From: JAUNSR01 sp036655355
GTDB lineage: Bacteria; Bacteroidota; Bacteroidia; Bacteroidales; JAUNSR01
Assembly: GCA_036655355.1 (NCBI GenBank)
Contig: JAVVQG010000003.1
Coordinates: 243,165-307,164 of the forward strand
Direction: 5' to 3'
Length of the DNA stretch: 64,000 bases
In this document: positions 26,194 to 35,354 of the stretch, piece by piece
Numbering within the stretch: the stretch's first letter is position 1
Layout of the letters: every line of letters starts with the position of its first letter
Notes under the pieces: model-generated
Told to the model about the DNA's origin: nothing
The model's database searches: none
The model's input: the letters and a program-made list of their open reading frames with translations, nothing else
Made by a program: the position numbers and the translations under genes

Positions 26194-27249
26194 ATGGACA
26201 AGAAAAAATTATTAATGATATTCTCCTTTGCATTGCTTTTGTGCTCGTGTGTCTCTCAGTCATACGATGTACAGAGTGTTTGTGAAGTGACCGATCTGTA
26301 TAATTATGTCTTAAAATGGGAGATCTCGCCCCGAATGGAGGGCGAAGTGATGATTTACTCCTCTAATGATCCGGAGAAGTTCGACATGCGTCGTTGTGTG
26401 GCGAAGGAGAAGATCTCAAAAGGGCGAGCGGATATCGTTGTGAAAGGTTCGCTTGATCGTCGCTATTTCCTACTTAAATTCGATGATGAAACCACTTCGG
26501 TAGTAGGTGTGAGAGCCCAGAAACTCGAGATGGTGGAAAACTTCCGCGATATGGGAGGCTATCTCAATAACGATCATCAGACCCTTAAATGGGGCAAACT
26601 GTACCGTTCCGGCAACATCGATTCCATCCGTGGCGTCAATGCCAAGCGCATCGAGAAGATGAGAGTGCGCACGTTGCTCGACTTCCGTATGAATCCTTTC
26701 ATTACCGAAGCTCCGAAAGAGACCGGTATTCCGCATTATGAAAACCTGCCGATCCGCACCACGCGCCAGAATGCGTTGCCGCTTATTCTGCAGAAGAAGT
26801 TCAAACGCGGCGATGCCGTAATCTATATGCAGGACGTGTCGCGTGAGATGATCCTCATCTCGGGAGATTCCTTCAAACGCATGTTCGAAATCCTTTCGGA
26901 GGAGAAAAACTATCCCGTTATTCTGAGTTGTAAGTACGGTAATTTGCAGACCAGCATTGCCGCCGCACTTGTTTTGTACGCATTGGATGTTCCGGAACAG
27001 AGCATCATCGACGACTACCTCTTGAGCAACCGTTACTTCAACATGCGCAAGTTGGCCGTGATCGCTTACGACCTGCCGCTGGAGTACCAGGATGCCATCA
27101 CCTCGATGATCATCAGTGATGAAAGGTACCTGATGACGGCGATTGACGTTGTGAAACGCAAATACGGTTCAGTCAATGAATACCTTAAAGAGGAATTGGG
27201 TGTTGACGAGGCGTATAAAAACAAATTGAAGGCTATCTTGTTGGATTAA
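26194..27249 (+). CDS. Tyrosine phosphatase-like lipoprotein with degenerate active site
   Basis: 351 residues. The N-terminus (MDKKKLLMIFSFALLLCSC) is a lipoprotein signal, with lipidation likely at Cys19. The body matches the Y_phosphatase3 family: the domain begins at NFRDMGGY and continues with GKLYRSGNIDSI and VRTLLDFRM. The active-site loop should read HCxxGxxR(T/S); here it is SCKYGNLQTS. Cys246 is kept, the preceding His is Ser, and the phosphate-binding Arg is Gln252. Classical catalysis therefore seems unlikely, and the protein may bind a phosphorylated ligand instead. Monocistronic, facing a helicase gene downstream. The genome may hold an active paralogue elsewhere. Confidence 0.85.
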   Translation: MDKKKLLMIFSFALLLCSCVSQSYDVQSVCEVTDLYNYVLKWEISPRMEGEVMIYSSNDPEKFDMRRCVAKEKISKGRADIVVKGSLDRRYFLLKFDDETTSVVGVRAQKLEMVENFRDMGGYLNNDHQTLKWGKLYRSGNIDSIRGVNAKRIEKMRVRTLLDFRMNPFITEAPKETGIPHYENLPIRTTRQNALPLILQKKFKRGDAVIYMQDVSREMILISGDSFKRMFEILSEEKNYPVILSCKYGNLQTSIAAALVLYALDVPEQSIIDDYLLSNRYFNMRKLAVIAYDLPLEYQDAITSMIISDERYLMTAIDVVKRKYGSVNEYLKEELGVDEAYKNKLKAILLD

Positions 27250-27339
27250 TTTGACTTAGGATTAACATCTTATCTCTATTTTAATGCAATTTTATTGTTA
27301 TAAAACATATATCGGCTTTCTAAATCGGAAATATATCCC

Positions 27340-27347
27340 TACCTTTG
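27340..27347 (+). promoter_or_regulatory. Promoter of the DEAD-box helicase gene
   Basis: TACCTTTGCAC matches TAnnTTTG, with TTTC at 27317-27320 as a -33-like element 19 bases upstream. Predicted leader of about 125 bases. Confidence 0.6.
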
Positions 27348-27366
27348 CACTATCAAATTTCAAACT

Positions 27367-27462
27367 GTCAATAGGTTTGTTTGGTCTGTAAATAAGTGAC
27401 GACCTTCTTTATTCTTAGCTCGTGAGGGGCGAAATATACTCTACTCCTGATTCCCTATTGAC
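27367..27462 (+). promoter_or_regulatory. Structured 5' leader of the DEAD-box helicase mRNA
   Basis: GTCAATAGG (27367-27375) pairs perfectly with CCTATTGAC (27454-27462), closing most of the leader into one domain that ends 18 bases before the start codon. A small GGTC/GACC hairpin lies inside. Long leaders controlling cold-shock helicase genes are known in other bacteria; regulation here is inferred. Confidence 0.45.
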
Positions 27463-27480
27463 TCCAAATTACATTTTATA

Positions 27481-29301
27481 ATGAAAACATTCGAAGAAAT
27501 AGGTATTAACTCTGAGGTTCTTAAAGCAATTACTGAGATGGGTTTTGAAAATCCCATGCCCGTGCAGGAAGAGGTGATACCGTATTTATTAAGCGCAGAC
27601 ACTGACGTAGTGGCTTTGGCGCAGACTGGTACTGGTAAAACTGCGGCATTCGGCCTTCCGGTAATTCAAAAGATTGACATCGAAAACGTTCAACCTCAGG
27701 CATTAATCCTTTGTCCTACACGTGAGCTTTGTTTGCAGATTGCAGGCGACTTGCAGGATTTCTCGAAATATGTCAAAGGGTTACACATTCTTCCGGTTTA
27801 CGGAGGTTCTAGCATCGACAGCCAGATCCGTTCACTGAAGAAAGGAGTACATATCGTGGTAGCAACTCCGGGTCGTTTATTAGACTTGATGAACCGTAGA
27901 ACGGTTAGACTGGATGGCGTGAAATACGTGATCATGGACGAAGCGGATGAGATGTTGAACATGGGATTCACCGAAAGCATCAACAACATTCTTGCAGAGG
28001 TTCCTCCTACACGTAACACACTTCTGTTTTCTGCGACAATGCCTGCTGAAATCGCACGCATTTCAAAGAAATACATGAATAATCCGAAAGAGATTACAAT
28101 CGGACATAAGAACGAGGGAAATAAAAATGTGAAACATGTCTATTACATGGTTCACGCGAAAGATAAATATGCGGCACTTAAACGTATCGCCGATTTCTAT
28201 CCGAACATCTACGGTATCGTTTTCTGTCGTACTCGTAAAGAGACGCAGGAAATCGCCGATAAATTGATCCAGGACGGATACAGCGCTGATTCATTGCACG
28301 GTGAACTTTCACAGGCACAGCGTGATGCGGTAATGCAGAAGTTCCGTTTGAAAAACGTACAGATCTTGGTTGCGACAGACGTTGCGGCTCGTGGTTTGGA
28401 CGTAGACAACCTGACTCACGTTATCAACTACGGTTTGCCGGAAGATGTTGAAACGTATACACACCGTTCAGGCCGTACAGGTCGTGCCGGTAAATCAGGT
28501 ATCTCAATCGCTATCACACACGTTCGTGAAAAAGGACGTATGCGTGAAATCGAACGAATCATTCAGAAGAAATTCGAAAAAGGTCACGTTCCGACAGGTG
28601 AAGAGATCTGTGAGAAACAGTTGTTCAGCCTTGTGGACCGTATCGAAAAAGTGAAAGTAGATGAAGAAGAGATCGCACAGTATCTTGATCCGATCTACAA
28701 AAAACTTGAATGGTTGAGTACTGAAGATCTGATCAAACGTGTTGTTTCTCTTGAATTCAACCGTTTGTTGGAATATTACAAAGAAACTCCTGAATTGGAT
28801 ATCCCGGACGAAAATGCACGTCGTTCTGATCGCGATGGCGATGGAAGAGGCGAGCGTCGCAGTCGCGGAGCTCAGAGCGGATACACACGTATCTTCATCA
28901 ACCTGGGTAAATCAGACGGTTTGTTCCCGAACACATTGATCGAACTCTTGAATAAAAACCTTCAGAGTCGTATCGAGATCGGTAAAATCGATATCCTTCA
29001 GAACTTCTCATTCTTTGAGGTGCCGGAAGATGCTTCTCGCTACATCCTTAAAGATTTGAACGGAGCGGAATTCAACAACCGTGAAGTTTCAGTTGAAGTT
29101 GCTCAGGATAAGAAAGAGGGCGGATCTCGCGGTGGTCGCGGTGGTTTCGGAGGCGGTGGCTTCCGTGGACGTCGTGACGGTGATAGCCGTGGCGGATACC
29201 GTGGCGGAAACGATCGCGGTGGAAACCGTGGCGGTTTCGAACGTCGCGAACGTAAAGATCGTGATGCTTCTGGTCCACGTACAGAAAGAAGAAGAGGATA
29301 A
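27481..29301 (+). CDS. DEAD-box RNA helicase with RGG-rich tail (DeaD/CsdA-like)
   Basis: 606 residues. Q motif near 28, Walker A AQTGTGKT at 47-54, DEAD at 153-156, SAT at 184-186, and the C-terminal helicase domain with ARGLDVDNLTHVINYGLP and HRSGRTGRAG. A DbpA/CsdA-type RNA-binding domain follows (IFINLGKSDGLFPNTLIELL), and the last 60 residues are an Arg-Gly-Gly tail that binds RNA without sequence preference. It probably unwinds structured RNA during ribosome assembly and in the cold. Codon use is biased like that of the ribosomal genes, suggesting high expression. It ends at a strong bidirectional terminator. Confidence 0.95.
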   Translation: MKTFEEIGINSEVLKAITEMGFENPMPVQEEVIPYLLSADTDVVALAQTGTGKTAAFGLPVIQKIDIENVQPQALILCPTRELCLQIAGDLQDFSKYVKGLHILPVYGGSSIDSQIRSLKKGVHIVVATPGRLLDLMNRRTVRLDGVKYVIMDEADEMLNMGFTESINNILAEVPPTRNTLLFSATMPAEIARISKKYMNNPKEITIGHKNEGNKNVKHVYYMVHAKDKYAALKRIADFYPNIYGIVFCRTRKETQEIADKLIQDGYSADSLHGELSQAQRDAVMQKFRLKNVQILVATDVAARGLDVDNLTHVINYGLPEDVETYTHRSGRTGRAGKSGISIAITHVREKGRMREIERIIQKKFEKGHVPTGEEICEKQLFSLVDRIEKVKVDEEEIAQYLDPIYKKLEWLSTEDLIKRVVSLEFNRLLEYYKETPELDIPDENARRSDRDGDGRGERRSRGAQSGYTRIFINLGKSDGLFPNTLIELLNKNLQSRIEIGKIDILQNFSFFEVPEDASRYILKDLNGAEFNNREVSVEVAQDKKEGGSRGGRGGFGGGGFRGRRDGDSRGGYRGGNDRGGNRGGFERRERKDRDASGPRTERRRG

Positions 29302-29321
29302 TTATTCTCCGAAAGATAAAT

Positions 29322-29360
29322 AAGAGGGTGTCAAAAACAATTTGTTTTTGACACCCTCTT
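29322..29360. terminator. Bidirectional terminator, helicase and antiporter genes
   Basis: AAGAGGGTGTCAAAAACAA and its exact complement are separated by a single base, so the hairpin has about 17 pairs. It lies between convergent genes and is followed by TTTTG on the plus strand. Confidence 0.9.
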
Positions 29361-29446
29361 TTGTTGTTTCCTAGGAGCTGCATCGATAAAGGAGCGGTTG
29401 GGAAAATAAAGGATGGCTCATAATTATAAACGGGAGACAAAAGAGC

Positions 29447-31639
29447 TCATTCCGGATCTGAATCGTTTTCTTTTTCAGCTTTATCTTTCTTGTGCATGAT
29501 GTCATGTAACAAATTCTGATAATGAGTCAGACTGAGGTATTGTTTCTGAATATCACGTGATTGGGGGTCCGAGAAGAATACTTTGTCGTTTTTCATATCA
29601 AACTGTTCCGGATAAATAACGGTGAGGTTGGTGTGGCTGAAATACTTTGAAAGCACTGCTGGCAGACGTCCGAAACTCGGATGATAGGAGATGGAGGTAT
29701 GTCTGGCGCAAACCACCACAAACAGATCGTGCTGATGGACGATGGTACTTAGATTTGTGAAATCGTCCCAGTCATTCAGACGCTCGAACCCGATACGGAA
29801 TTGGTATTTCCGGCTTTTAATAACTGTCCGTATACTTTTCTCCGTTGCTTCGTTGCAATATATCAGCGCTTTACATCCACCTTGCGCGGAGATGTTCGCG
29901 ATACGGTCTATCCATCGTCCGAATCCGGTTTCGAATTCTGCTTTTGCCGGTACTGCGATCACCATCTTGTTGATGGTGTTTACCGGTGTATCCAGCTTCA
30001 CGATCGTTACCATCCGGTTGGTTCCACGCACGATGTTCTCGGTGGTAGGACCGAAGAAAGTGTCTGCGATGTTGGCCTTGTGATGGAATCCCATCACCAA
30101 TTCCGAAATCGTATTCTCTTTGATGGTGTGGATGATGCCGCTGGCAATGTTCACATCGTATCGCTCGAGCATGTGCACGGGGGTATCTGCCGAAGATGCC
30201 AGTTTGGCCACTTTCGGGAGAATCGATTTGGAATAATTCGATTGTCCGTCTTCCTTATCCACATTCACATAAAGGGCGTACAAAGGGGATTTCTTGGTGG
30301 GGTTCTTCAGCATCAGCGCCAGATTCACCATGTTCTCTACGGTTGCCGGATTCGCCACCGGAATCAGTATGCGTTCCTCCAGATGATCTTTCGAGTCGAG
30401 CTGTTTCTCATCTTCCAATTTGCGAGTCGCGAGTTTGCGTGCTGCATTTTCAGTAACAATGGAACTGATGGTACAGGTAACCAAGATCATGATGATGGTG
30501 CCGTTCAAAATGTTTTCATTCAACAAACGGATCGGATTTCCTTCGGGATCGGTACCGATGATGATGTTGTATCCGATGAGTACGGCAGCCAATGTAGCGG
30601 CTGCCTGTCCGTTGCTTAATCCGAAGATCATCTGGCGGTCAATCTTCTTTAGATGAAATGTTTTCTGGGTAACCCACGCAGCCAGCCATTTCGAGATTGT
30701 TGCCACTACGGTCATGTTTAGGGCGACCAGTAAGGCCTCGCGACCGTGAAAAAGCACTTTCAAATCCACAAGCATACCCACTCCAATCAGAAAATAGGGA
30801 ATGAAAAGCGCATTACCTACAAACTCGATACGGTTCATTAAAGGAGAAACCGACGGGATGTAACGGTTTAAAACCACTCCCGCGAGGAAAGCACCGATGA
30901 TACCTTCGAGTCCAGATAGCTCCGCCGCAAAGGCTGCGGAGAATACCATGGCAAGTACGAATATAAACTGGGTGACGTTGTCGTCGTATTTCCGAAGGAA
31001 CCATTTCGCGATGCGCGGAAAGCCAAAGGCAATCAGTAAACCGTATAGCAGGTTAGAAATTCCAAAGCGTGTCCAGAACATCGCATTCAATTCCCCTTTA
31101 TACATTCCGGCTATAACGGCCAAAATCAGCAAGGCAAGCAAAACGGTGACGATTGTCCCGGCAATCGTGATGGTAACCGAACTGTTCTTGGCTACTCCGT
31201 AACGACTTACGATGGGATAGGCTACCAATGTGTGCGAGGCGTACATACTGGCTAGCAAAACCGAGGTGCTCCAGGAGAAGTGTAATAGGTAATAGCTGGC
31301 TAGTGTACCGATTACCATCGGTATGAGAAAAGTATACAGACCGAATATCAATCCTTTCGTCCGATTTTTTCGAAAATCATTCATGTCCATTTCCAATCCC
31401 GCCAGAAACATCAAGTAAAGGAGTCCCACTTTTCCGAATATTTCGAAACTCGTATCACGCAACAAGATGCCCATTCCGTTGGGTCCGATCAGTACGCCGG
31501 CCAGAATCAATCCGATGATATGCGGAACCCGGATTCGGTTCAACGCAATCGGAGCCAGAAGTATGACGCTGAGTACGATGAAGAAGATCAACGTGGGGTT
31601 TGTAAACGGAATTTGGATGATGGAACGTAGGTAATCCAT
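29447..31639 (-). CDS. CPA2-type cation:proton antiporter with C-terminal universal stress-like region
   Basis: 730 residues. The first 390 contain about 12 hydrophobic helices of the Kef/NapA fold, with HIIGLILAGVLIGPNG near the start and GLEGIIGAFLAGVVLNRYIP in the middle as family hallmarks. The rest is soluble and resembles two universal stress protein domains (ERILIPVANPATVENMVNLA and MVIAVPAKAEFETG), probably nucleotide-binding regulators. It likely exchanges Na+ or K+ for protons at the inner membrane. I start at the ATG at 31639 because the -7 box covers the upstream in-frame GTG at 31660, which would not be transcribed. Confidence 0.9.
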   Translation of the reverse strand: MDYLRSIIQIPFTNPTLIFFIVLSVILLAPIALNRIRVPHIIGLILAGVLIGPNGMGILLRDTSFEIFGKVGLLYLMFLAGLEMDMNDFRKNRTKGLIFGLYTFLIPMVIGTLASYYLLHFSWSTSVLLASMYASHTLVAYPIVSRYGVAKNSSVTITIAGTIVTVLLALLILAVIAGMYKGELNAMFWTRFGISNLLYGLLIAFGFPRIAKWFLRKYDDNVTQFIFVLAMVFSAAFAAELSGLEGIIGAFLAGVVLNRYIPSVSPLMNRIEFVGNALFIPYFLIGVGMLVDLKVLFHGREALLVALNMTVVATISKWLAAWVTQKTFHLKKIDRQMIFGLSNGQAAATLAAVLIGYNIIIGTDPEGNPIRLLNENILNGTIIMILVTCTISSIVTENAARKLATRKLEDEKQLDSKDHLEERILIPVANPATVENMVNLALMLKNPTKKSPLYALYVNVDKEDGQSNYSKSILPKVAKLASSADTPVHMLERYDVNIASGIIHTIKENTISELVMGFHHKANIADTFFGPTTENIVRGTNRMVTIVKLDTPVNTINKMVIAVPAKAEFETGFGRWIDRIANISAQGGCKALIYCNEATEKSIRTVIKSRKYQFRIGFERLNDWDDFTNLSTIVHQHDLFVVVCARHTSISYHPSFGRLPAVLSKYFSHTNLTVIYPEQFDMKNDKVFFSDPQSRDIQKQYLSLTHYQNLLHDIMHKKDKAEKENDSDPE

Positions 31640-31659
31640 AACGATACTTATAATTTTCA

Positions 31660-31667
31660 CAAAAATA
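31660..31667 (-). promoter_or_regulatory. Bacteroidota -7 box for the antiporter
   Basis: The minus strand reads TATTTTTG, matching TAnnTTTG. It leaves a leader of about 15 bases and decides the start codon of the antiporter gene. Confidence 0.55.
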
Positions 31668-31725
31668 GTAAATTAATGAGAACTATAGTTACCGTGATCC
31701 CTTCTGAAATTACTACTCTATTATT

Positions 31726-34110
31726 TTAAGGGGTAACCGGGAAGGGGAGTTTGGTGCGATGTACAGCCCCTTTTAGGTTAAAATACTCGATCAAAAGGAT
31801 GTAGATTCCCGGAACGGGCATTCGTTTATTATACCACTCCGAATTCCATGAGATTTCGCCTGTTTCAATGAGTTCCAAATTTACCGCCGGTCTTCCAATC
31901 AATATCCCTTTCGTATCATATACGGAGAACGTGGCTACATACCCCGCGTCGTTCAGCCGGTAATGTACCGTAAGCGGTCGCTCATTGGCCGTACCGCTTA
32001 ATCCGACGGCAGGATAGGGTAGCCAGAACCCAGGTTTGTGCGCTTCGTCAACAGGTAGGGAAAGGTCCGGATCCGGAGATGAGTTTTGGTATCCGGGCGT
32101 AGCGTTTCCACGATTGGCGGAGTTTGCAGATTGCCAGTTCGAGGGAAGTTCCGACTCCTCTTCAAAATCAATTCTTTCGAGGGATATACCCGATCTGTCG
32201 GTAGTGGGAGTGGTATGCATCCGGTCATGATACGTTACCCGGTCGATGCAATTATTCTCCCCATCGAGTAATCCGATACGGCCTCCACTCTTTGATAAAG
32301 TGAGTCGGGTCGGCGAAACCACCAATGGTTCTCCTTCATATTGATAAAGCCGGAAAAGAGAAATCGGGTCGCAATGAATCAAAACATATTCATGAGGATT
32401 TATGTAACTACTCCCTTCCGAAAGTGGATAAACCGTTCCTATTTCACCGGATGTTTCAATCTTGCAAAGTTTTAATTCGTTCAGGTCGAATAGTTTATCT
32501 GAATTGTTGTACAACTCTACAAAGGGAAGCGTGCCGGGAAGCGGGTTAAAGAGAATTTCGTTGATTACGAGATCGCCCTCGAGTGGCGTTTTTGGGGTAG
32601 TGAAATGCAGCGGTAGACGCGGTTGCAACGGATTGCCAGAGAGCGAAGTAAGGTTACTAACCGTCAATTCGAGTGGTTCATCCGTAGCTTTTCGATCCGG
32701 AACTAATAACACCTGATTGCCGTAGGGGTAATTGATCACTTCAATTAAAAAATTCATCTTTTCATTTGGGGGGTCTGCCACGATCTGGCAGTGCTCAAAC
32801 GAACCCATCGGTAAGTTGAAATCGAGCGATATGTGTCCCGATTCATTCATTGAATGTCTCACCAGTAATGGTTTATCCAGGTCAGGATTTCTGCGGTCGA
32901 TGCTGTTCTCCGTTCCGGGCGTGCCTCCTTGGGTAGAAACCGACGCACTCCAATTTTGTTGTGTCGGCATGGGATTTTCCGGATCAATTATCTCAAGAGA
33001 AAAACCTCCTTGTGATTTTTGAGAATCGCCATACCATTTGTCGGAATATGCTACCCATGAAATCGGTTCGTTTGCCGGATTCTCCAATAGAAGGAGTTTC
33101 CCGCTGTTCGCAAGTACCGGAAAAGAGGGGATCGGAAGCAGTGGTACCGAAGCCGGAAACAGGGATGCCTTCTCGGCATGACACATGATCACCCGTTTGG
33201 CCGCCTGCAGCTTGTAAGCGGGCAATACGAATTTTTTCACATCGTAATAGAAGGTACAGCCTTTCAGATTAATCTCTTCTTCTGTCCGGTTGTAAAGTTC
33301 CACGTATTCAACTTCCGGCAATCCTGTTATCCCTTTTGGATTTGCCATTATTTCTGAAATCACGACGTCGTGAAACCCGATTTTGCCGATTTGTTCCTCG
33401 CCCGGATCGGGATTTTCACCTCCCGGTCCCGGATTTTCGCCTCCCGGATCCGGTTTCTCTTCGGGGTCGGGTGTTCCATTGCTGATTTTGAAGTAATCGA
33501 AATAGAATTTCTCCGAATAGGTTTTACTATAGGTGCAGAGGGGGCCGAAATTGGGGTACAGCTCTGTGCGCGAATCGGTACATTCCCCCTCATGGGCGAA
33601 ATCCGGTTCGGCGTTTATTTTTGAAGCGAGTTGCCAGCGGTTGGTGTCGTCGCGCTCCAACCGGATCGTGATTTCGTTTCGAGTATCGAGTATTCTTTTT
33701 TTTGAGGAGATAAGTGCGGTTTCCGTTAACCCTTTTTGGTAATAAAGCGAAACTTCATCGTTGCTACCTCCCAATAAAATAAAATAGCCGGTCAGCGGTT
33801 TCGACAAATCCCGTTGATCGGCCATGATGTATATTCTGGAATAGTTGTATTTTGAAGGATTGAATCGGAAGGTTACCTTACATTCGAAGATGAATGCCGG
33901 TTCCGGTTTAAACAATGCGCTTAGGTAGGAGGTGGCGGCATTCCCCGCATTGGATAATTGCAGTTGATTGTCACTATTTATCAGAAAATGACTCAGATTG
34001 CCTTGCCAATTTTTATTATTTATCGAAGCGGATTCTGAAAAATCATCAAAGAATTGCGGATAACAACAAAATGATATGCATACATAGAATAAGGTTAGAA
34101 AATTTCTCAT
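31726..34110 (-). CDS. Secreted protein with two lamin-tail domains
   Basis: 794 residues. Residues 1-20 are a signal peptide. Residues about 20-210 form a beta-rich domain (YFILLGGSNDEVSLYYQKG) resembling concanavalin-like modules. A Pro-Gly-Glu linker with PDPGGEN-type repeats follows near 215-240. The first lamin-tail domain begins at VVISEIMANPKG with VEYVELYNRT and the second at LVINEILFNPLPG with PFVELYNNSD. The C-terminus (YDTKGILIGRP, PGIYILLIEY) resembles a beta-sandwich sorting or FlgD-like domain. Such proteins are exported in Bacteroidota, some with nucleases attached, but no catalytic domain is seen here. Function unknown. Confidence 0.85.
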   Translation of the reverse strand: MRNFLTLFYVCISFCCYPQFFDDFSESASINNKNWQGNLSHFLINSDNQLQLSNAGNAATSYLSALFKPEPAFIFECKVTFRFNPSKYNYSRIYIMADQRDLSKPLTGYFILLGGSNDEVSLYYQKGLTETALISSKKRILDTRNEITIRLERDDTNRWQLASKINAEPDFAHEGECTDSRTELYPNFGPLCTYSKTYSEKFYFDYFKISNGTPDPEEKPDPGGENPGPGGENPDPGEEQIGKIGFHDVVISEIMANPKGITGLPEVEYVELYNRTEEEINLKGCTFYYDVKKFVLPAYKLQAAKRVIMCHAEKASLFPASVPLLPIPSFPVLANSGKLLLLENPANEPISWVAYSDKWYGDSQKSQGGFSLEIIDPENPMPTQQNWSASVSTQGGTPGTENSIDRRNPDLDKPLLVRHSMNESGHISLDFNLPMGSFEHCQIVADPPNEKMNFLIEVINYPYGNQVLLVPDRKATDEPLELTVSNLTSLSGNPLQPRLPLHFTTPKTPLEGDLVINEILFNPLPGTLPFVELYNNSDKLFDLNELKLCKIETSGEIGTVYPLSEGSSYINPHEYVLIHCDPISLFRLYQYEGEPLVVSPTRLTLSKSGGRIGLLDGENNCIDRVTYHDRMHTTPTTDRSGISLERIDFEEESELPSNWQSANSANRGNATPGYQNSSPDPDLSLPVDEAHKPGFWLPYPAVGLSGTANERPLTVHYRLNDAGYVATFSVYDTKGILIGRPAVNLELIETGEISWNSEWYNKRMPVPGIYILLIEYFNLKGAVHRTKLPFPVTP

Positions 34111-34139
34111 AGTTTTGGGGTATATCTATCGAATTGTTC

Positions 34140-34147
34140 TATTTTTG
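34140..34147 (+). promoter_or_regulatory. Promoter of asd
   Basis: TATTTTTGC matches TAnnTTTG, with TTTG at 34114-34117, 22 bases upstream. Predicted leader of about 85 bases. On the other strand the lamin-tail gene has only a 7 of 8 match (TTAATTTG). Confidence 0.5.
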
Positions 34148-34238
34148 CAAATTAAACAAAGAGAAACAAAACGTAGTGTATTTTAATACAATGTTTGCAA
34201 AATAATATTTTTAATAACTCCAATAATATAGACAACAA

Positions 34239-35246
34239 ATGAGAGTAGCAATTGTTGGTGCCAGCGGCGCAGTTGGACAAGAATTTCTTCGTGTACTCGA
34301 AGAAAGAAACTTCCCAATGGACGAACTTCTTCTTTTCGGCTCTTCTCGAAGCGCCGGAACAGTGTATAAATTCAGAGGTCAGGATATCGTTGTGAAAGAG
34401 TTGAAACACAATGATGACTTCAAGGGGGTAGAGATCGCCTTTACATCAGCAGGTGCGGGGACTTCGAAAGAGTACGCGGATACGATTACGAAATTCGGTG
34501 CGGTGATGATTGACAATTCAAGCGCTTTCCGCATGGACGACGATGTGCCTTTGGTAGTTCCCGAGGTGAACGGAGAGGATGCGAAAATCCGTCCCCGCAA
34601 CATTATCGCCAATCCCAATTGTACTACGATCCAGATGGTTGTGGCACTGAAGCCTCTTGAGGAGTTGTCTCATATTAAAACGGTACACGTTTCCACTTAT
34701 CAGGCTGCGAGTGGGGCCGGTGCGGCGGCGATGGACGAATTGGTGAATCAATTCGCCGAACTGCAGAGCGGTGCGGCTCCGACTGTCGAGAAATTCGCTT
34801 ACCAGTTGGCCTACAACGTAATACCTCAGGTAGATGTTTTCCAGGATAACCTATATACCAAAGAGGAGATGAAGATGTTTCATGAAACACGTAAGATCAT
34901 GCATTCTGACATCAAAGTGAGTGCAACCTGCGTACGTGTTCCGGTGATGCGTGCTCATTCCGAATCGGCATGGATTGAAACGGAGCAGCCGATTTCGGTG
35001 GAGCAGGCGCGTGAAGCTTTTGCTGCTGCAGAAGGTGTTGTGTTGATGGATGAGCCTGCAAACAAGGTGTATCCGATGCCGTTGGATATCGCAGGTAAAG
35101 ATCCGGTTTATGTGGGTCGTATCCGTAAAGACCTTTGCAATGAGAATGGTTTGACATTCTGGTCTGTGAGTGACCAAATTAAGAAAGGTGCTGCTTTGAA
35201 CGCGGTGCAGATCGCCGAATACTTGATCCGTGAAAATGCGCTTTAA
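34239..35246 (+). CDS. asd: Aspartate-semialdehyde dehydrogenase
   Basis: NADPH-dependent reduction of aspartyl phosphate to aspartate semialdehyde, the branch point to lysine/diaminopimelate, threonine and methionine. GASGAVGQEFL at 7-17 binds NADP, the catalytic Cys128 is in NPNCTT, and the substrate-binding His lies in VPVMRAHSESAWIE. The 335-residue length fits. Transcribed alone with its own promoter and terminator. Confidence 0.97.
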   Translation: MRVAIVGASGAVGQEFLRVLEERNFPMDELLLFGSSRSAGTVYKFRGQDIVVKELKHNDDFKGVEIAFTSAGAGTSKEYADTITKFGAVMIDNSSAFRMDDDVPLVVPEVNGEDAKIRPRNIIANPNCTTIQMVVALKPLEELSHIKTVHVSTYQAASGAGAAAMDELVNQFAELQSGAAPTVEKFAYQLAYNVIPQVDVFQDNLYTKEEMKMFHETRKIMHSDIKVSATCVRVPVMRAHSESAWIETEQPISVEQAREAFAAAEGVVLMDEPANKVYPMPLDIAGKDPVYVGRIRKDLCNENGLTFWSVSDQIKKGAALNAVQIAEYLIRENAL

Positions 35247-35275
35247 CAAGCTAAAATAATAAGAGGTATAAAAAG

Positions 35276-35299
35276 AGACATCTCCGAAAGGGGATGTCT
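35276..35299 (+). terminator. Terminator of asd
   Basis: AGACATCTCC pairs with GGGGATGTCT around a GAAA tetraloop, followed by a T run. Confidence 0.88.
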
Positions 35300-35354
35300 T
35301 TTTTGTTTTTCGCTTCTGAATCAGTATATTCGTAATAATCAAAAATGTAACGTT

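Noticed and set aside
34876..34889. TGTTTCATGAAACA palindrome in asd, resembling parS
   Set aside because: It lacks the central CG step of the ParB site (14 instead of 16 bases) and lies in coding sequence where the codons explain it.
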